From positions 1-64,000 of the forward strand of contig CAJTYA010000007.1 of NCBI GenBank assembly GCA_910583985.1: a stretch of 64,000 nt of DNA, read 5' to 3'. The stretch is from an uncultured Alistipes sp. (GTDB lineage Bacteria > Bacteroidota > Bacteroidia > Bacteroidales > Rikenellaceae). The position numbers were made by a program, and so were the translations under genes. Each line of letters begins with the position of its first letter. Position 1 is the stretch's first letter. The notes beneath the pieces were generated by a model that saw nothing but the letters and a program-made list of their open reading frames with translations, was not told the origin of the DNA and ran no database searches. This document shows, one piece after another, positions 62,389 to 64,000 of the stretch.

Positions 62389-64000
62389 ATGAATTTAGCC
62401 GGACGCCTTCTCGCGGTTCTCGCTGTGGCGGTGGCCGCCGTACAGCCGGGCGCAGCGATCGAACCCCAGTCTTTTCGGAATCCTCCGAAGACCCACTATC
62501 CCGAAACGTGGTTTCATTTCATCAGCGGCAATGTGTCGAAAGAGGGCATTACCGCCGACCTCGAAGCGCTGGCCGACGCCGGTTTTTCGGGCGTACAGCT
62601 TTTCCACGGCCATTTCAACGATAACGTATGGCCGGGAGTGACTGCACCTATCAAATGCCTCGACCCGAACTGGGACGACGCCGTGCGGCACACCGCCTCC
62701 GAGTGCCGTCGCCTCGGCCTGCGCTTCACCATGCAGAACTGTCCCGGCTGGGCGATGGCCGGGGGTCCGTGGATCGAGCCCGAAAACGCCATGCGCCATG
62801 CCGTGATGAGCCGGACCGACCTCCGAGGCGACGGTTCGCGGCAAAGCGTCGTGCTGCCCGTGCCCGACCCGTCGGCCGAGGAATGGCGCGACTACCGCGA
62901 CATCGCCGTACTCGCCTTCCCGACGCCGGAGGGCGGCGAACTGCCCGCTTTCGTCATCACGGGCACGAACTGCGCCGACGCCCCGTGGGAGCGTTGGCTC
63001 AAAGGCGAGAAGACCGGTTTCGACTTCGCTCCCGGCGGTACCCATTGGGTCGAAATCGAATTCGAAGAGCCCGCGACGGTCCGTTCGATAGAACTGCCCT
63101 GCGTGCAGGCCATGAACCACGGCTGGTGCTACGAGCCGGGCATACGGGTCAAAGTGAAAGCGGGCGAGAGCACGGTGCTCGACGCCGCCGTACCGCAGGG
63201 ATCGTGGCAGGACGATATGCCGACCACGTTCGCCCTCGACGAAAATCCGTCCGGGAAATACCGAATCGAAATCGCCAACGCGCACGACATGAGGCTCGAC
63301 CGCCTGAGCCTGTCGGCCGAAGCGCGAAAAAACAATTGGGAAGCAGAGGCCGGACGCGCTCTCCGCGCCATCGAACGGACGGCGGCATTACCCGCGCAGT
63401 CGGCGGCGGCATTCGTGGACGGCTCGCGCATCATCGACCTCTCCGACCGCATGGACGCATCGGGACGGCTCGACTGGACGGTGCCCGCAGGCTCGTGGAC
63501 GGTGTTCCGCATCGGCCATGTCAATACCGGCCGCAAGAACGGCCCGGCGCCCGTCGAAGGCACCGGCTGGGAGTGCGACAAGCTCTCGCGCGAGGCTTCC
63601 AAGATTCACTTCGACAACTACATAGGCCGTCTGTCGGACAACGACGGCCCCCTCGGAGGCGGTCTGCTCAAGGGCATGCTTATGGACAGCTGGGAGTGCA
63701 GCACCCAGACATGGACGCCCGAAATGGAAAGGGAATTTGCCGCAGTCGCCGGCTACGGGCTGCGAAAATGGCTCCCGGCGCTCTTCGGATACGTCATCGA
63801 CGACCACGAGACCACGACGCGTTTCCTGCGCGACTGGGTTCGGGTCGTCAACACCCTCATCGCCGACAACTTTTACGGCCACATGGCGGCCCTCGCCAAA
63901 GAGCGCGGCCTCACGGTCGCCTACGAGACGTCGATGGGCGATGTCGTTCCGGGCGACATCCTCCGATACTTCCGATATGCCGACGTGCCCATGTGCGAAT
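62389..64000 (+). CDS. GH106-type glycoside hydrolase, 5' part (runs off window)
   Basis: 537 codons are visible and the frame stays open at the edge. A signal peptide (NLAGRLLAVLAVAVAAVQPG) is followed by the GH106 start: FRNPPKTHYPETWFHFISGN, VSKEGITADLEALADAGFSG, then CRRLGLRFTMQNCPGWAMAG and GPWIEPENAMRHAVM, the region known from alpha-L-rhamnosidases of this family (NCPGW, GGPW). A galactose-binding-like insert appears at about residues 190-300. Known members release rhamnose from plant or bacterial glycans. It starts a transcript with its own perfect promoter, and a polysaccharide-degradation locus may continue beyond the window. Confidence 0.8.
   Translation, partial: MNLAGRLLAVLAVAVAAVQPGAAIEPQSFRNPPKTHYPETWFHFISGNVSKEGITADLEALADAGFSGVQLFHGHFNDNVWPGVTAPIKCLDPNWDDAVRHTASECRRLGLRFTMQNCPGWAMAGGPWIEPENAMRHAVMSRTDLRGDGSRQSVVLPVPDPSAEEWRDYRDIAVLAFPTPEGGELPAFVITGTNCADAPWERWLKGEKTGFDFAPGGTHWVEIEFEEPATVRSIELPCVQAMNHGWCYEPGIRVKVKAGESTVLDAAVPQGSWQDDMPTTFALDENPSGKYRIEIANAHDMRLDRLSLSAEARKNNWEAEAGRALRAIERTAALPAQSAAAFVDGSRIIDLSDRMDASGRLDWTVPAGSWTVFRIGHVNTGRKNGPAPVEGTGWECDKLSREASKIHFDNYIGRLSDNDGPLGGGLLKGMLMDSWECSTQTWTPEMEREFAAVAGYGLRKWLPALFGYVIDDHETTTRFLRDWVRVVNTLIADNFYGHMAALAKERGLTVAYETSMGDVVPGDILRYFRYADVPMCE

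Noticed and set aside
1..64000. CRISPR arrays, tRNA and rRNA genes, intact insertion sequences
   Set aside because: No regularly spaced direct repeats, no cloverleaf with a T-loop pattern, no rRNA-like sequence and no full transposase was seen on reading both strands.

Overview
The window reads as a chromosomal segment of a GC-rich Bacteroidales, most likely Alistipes or a close member of the Rikenellaceae. The evidence is the Bacteroidetes-type promoter (TTTG or CTTG, about 20 bp, TAnnTTTG) found upstream of many genes, the near absence of Shine-Dalgarno sites, a complete Mfa/FimA-type fimbrial locus with DUF3575, DUF3868-like and DUF4906 proteins, SusC-like outer-membrane proteins, and a threonine-synthase-like enzyme of the cysteate synthase type. 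The genus is an inference; no rRNA or tRNA gene was seen.

Left end (1-2310): an AT-richer accessory strip. It holds a frameshifted remnant of a type I restriction specificity-like protein, an AAA ATPase with a textbook promoter, a possible small transcript that ends beside a tmRNA-like 3' end, and the broken N-terminus of a tyrosine recombinase. It looks like a decayed genomic island. After a gene-poor stretch with one good promoter, the fimbrial operon (3641-12860) encodes six proteins in order: DUF3575 protein, DUF3868/OmpA-like protein, Mfa1-like fimbrillin, FimB/Mfa2-like anchor, a further fimbrillin-like lipoprotein and a large DUF4906 tip-type protein. It closes with a clear terminator.

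Middle (12.9-37 kb): housekeeping genes and small neighbourhoods. These include a DNA polymerase III epsilon-like exonuclease, dnaN, a nucleoside phosphorylase, a long imperfect hairpin that may be a structured RNA (about 18172-18307), two unknown membrane proteins, a frameshifted small secreted protein, glmM, a beta-propeller lipoprotein, two tandem sialate O-acetylesterases, a metallophosphoesterase, htpG, a thioesterase, guaB, and rex translationally coupled to a shortened ribF, followed by a HAD phosphatase.

Right (37-64 kb): an ion channel with a non-canonical filter, a TonB-dependent receptor, a DUF4251 protein, ppk1-ppx, a cysteate/threonine synthase-type enzyme, an M20 dipeptidase, a LysM lipoprotein-like receptor, then GH25 lysozyme-nadB-thuA-prfC, a SusC-like barrel protein, lysS, tpiA, and the 5' part of a GH106-type glycoside hydrolase running off the end.

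Spacers between convergent genes are long, GC-rich and apparently non-coding. Several carry strong two-part hairpins, and one (13395-13900) carries degenerate repeats. No CRISPR array, complete insertion sequence or tRNA was recognised.
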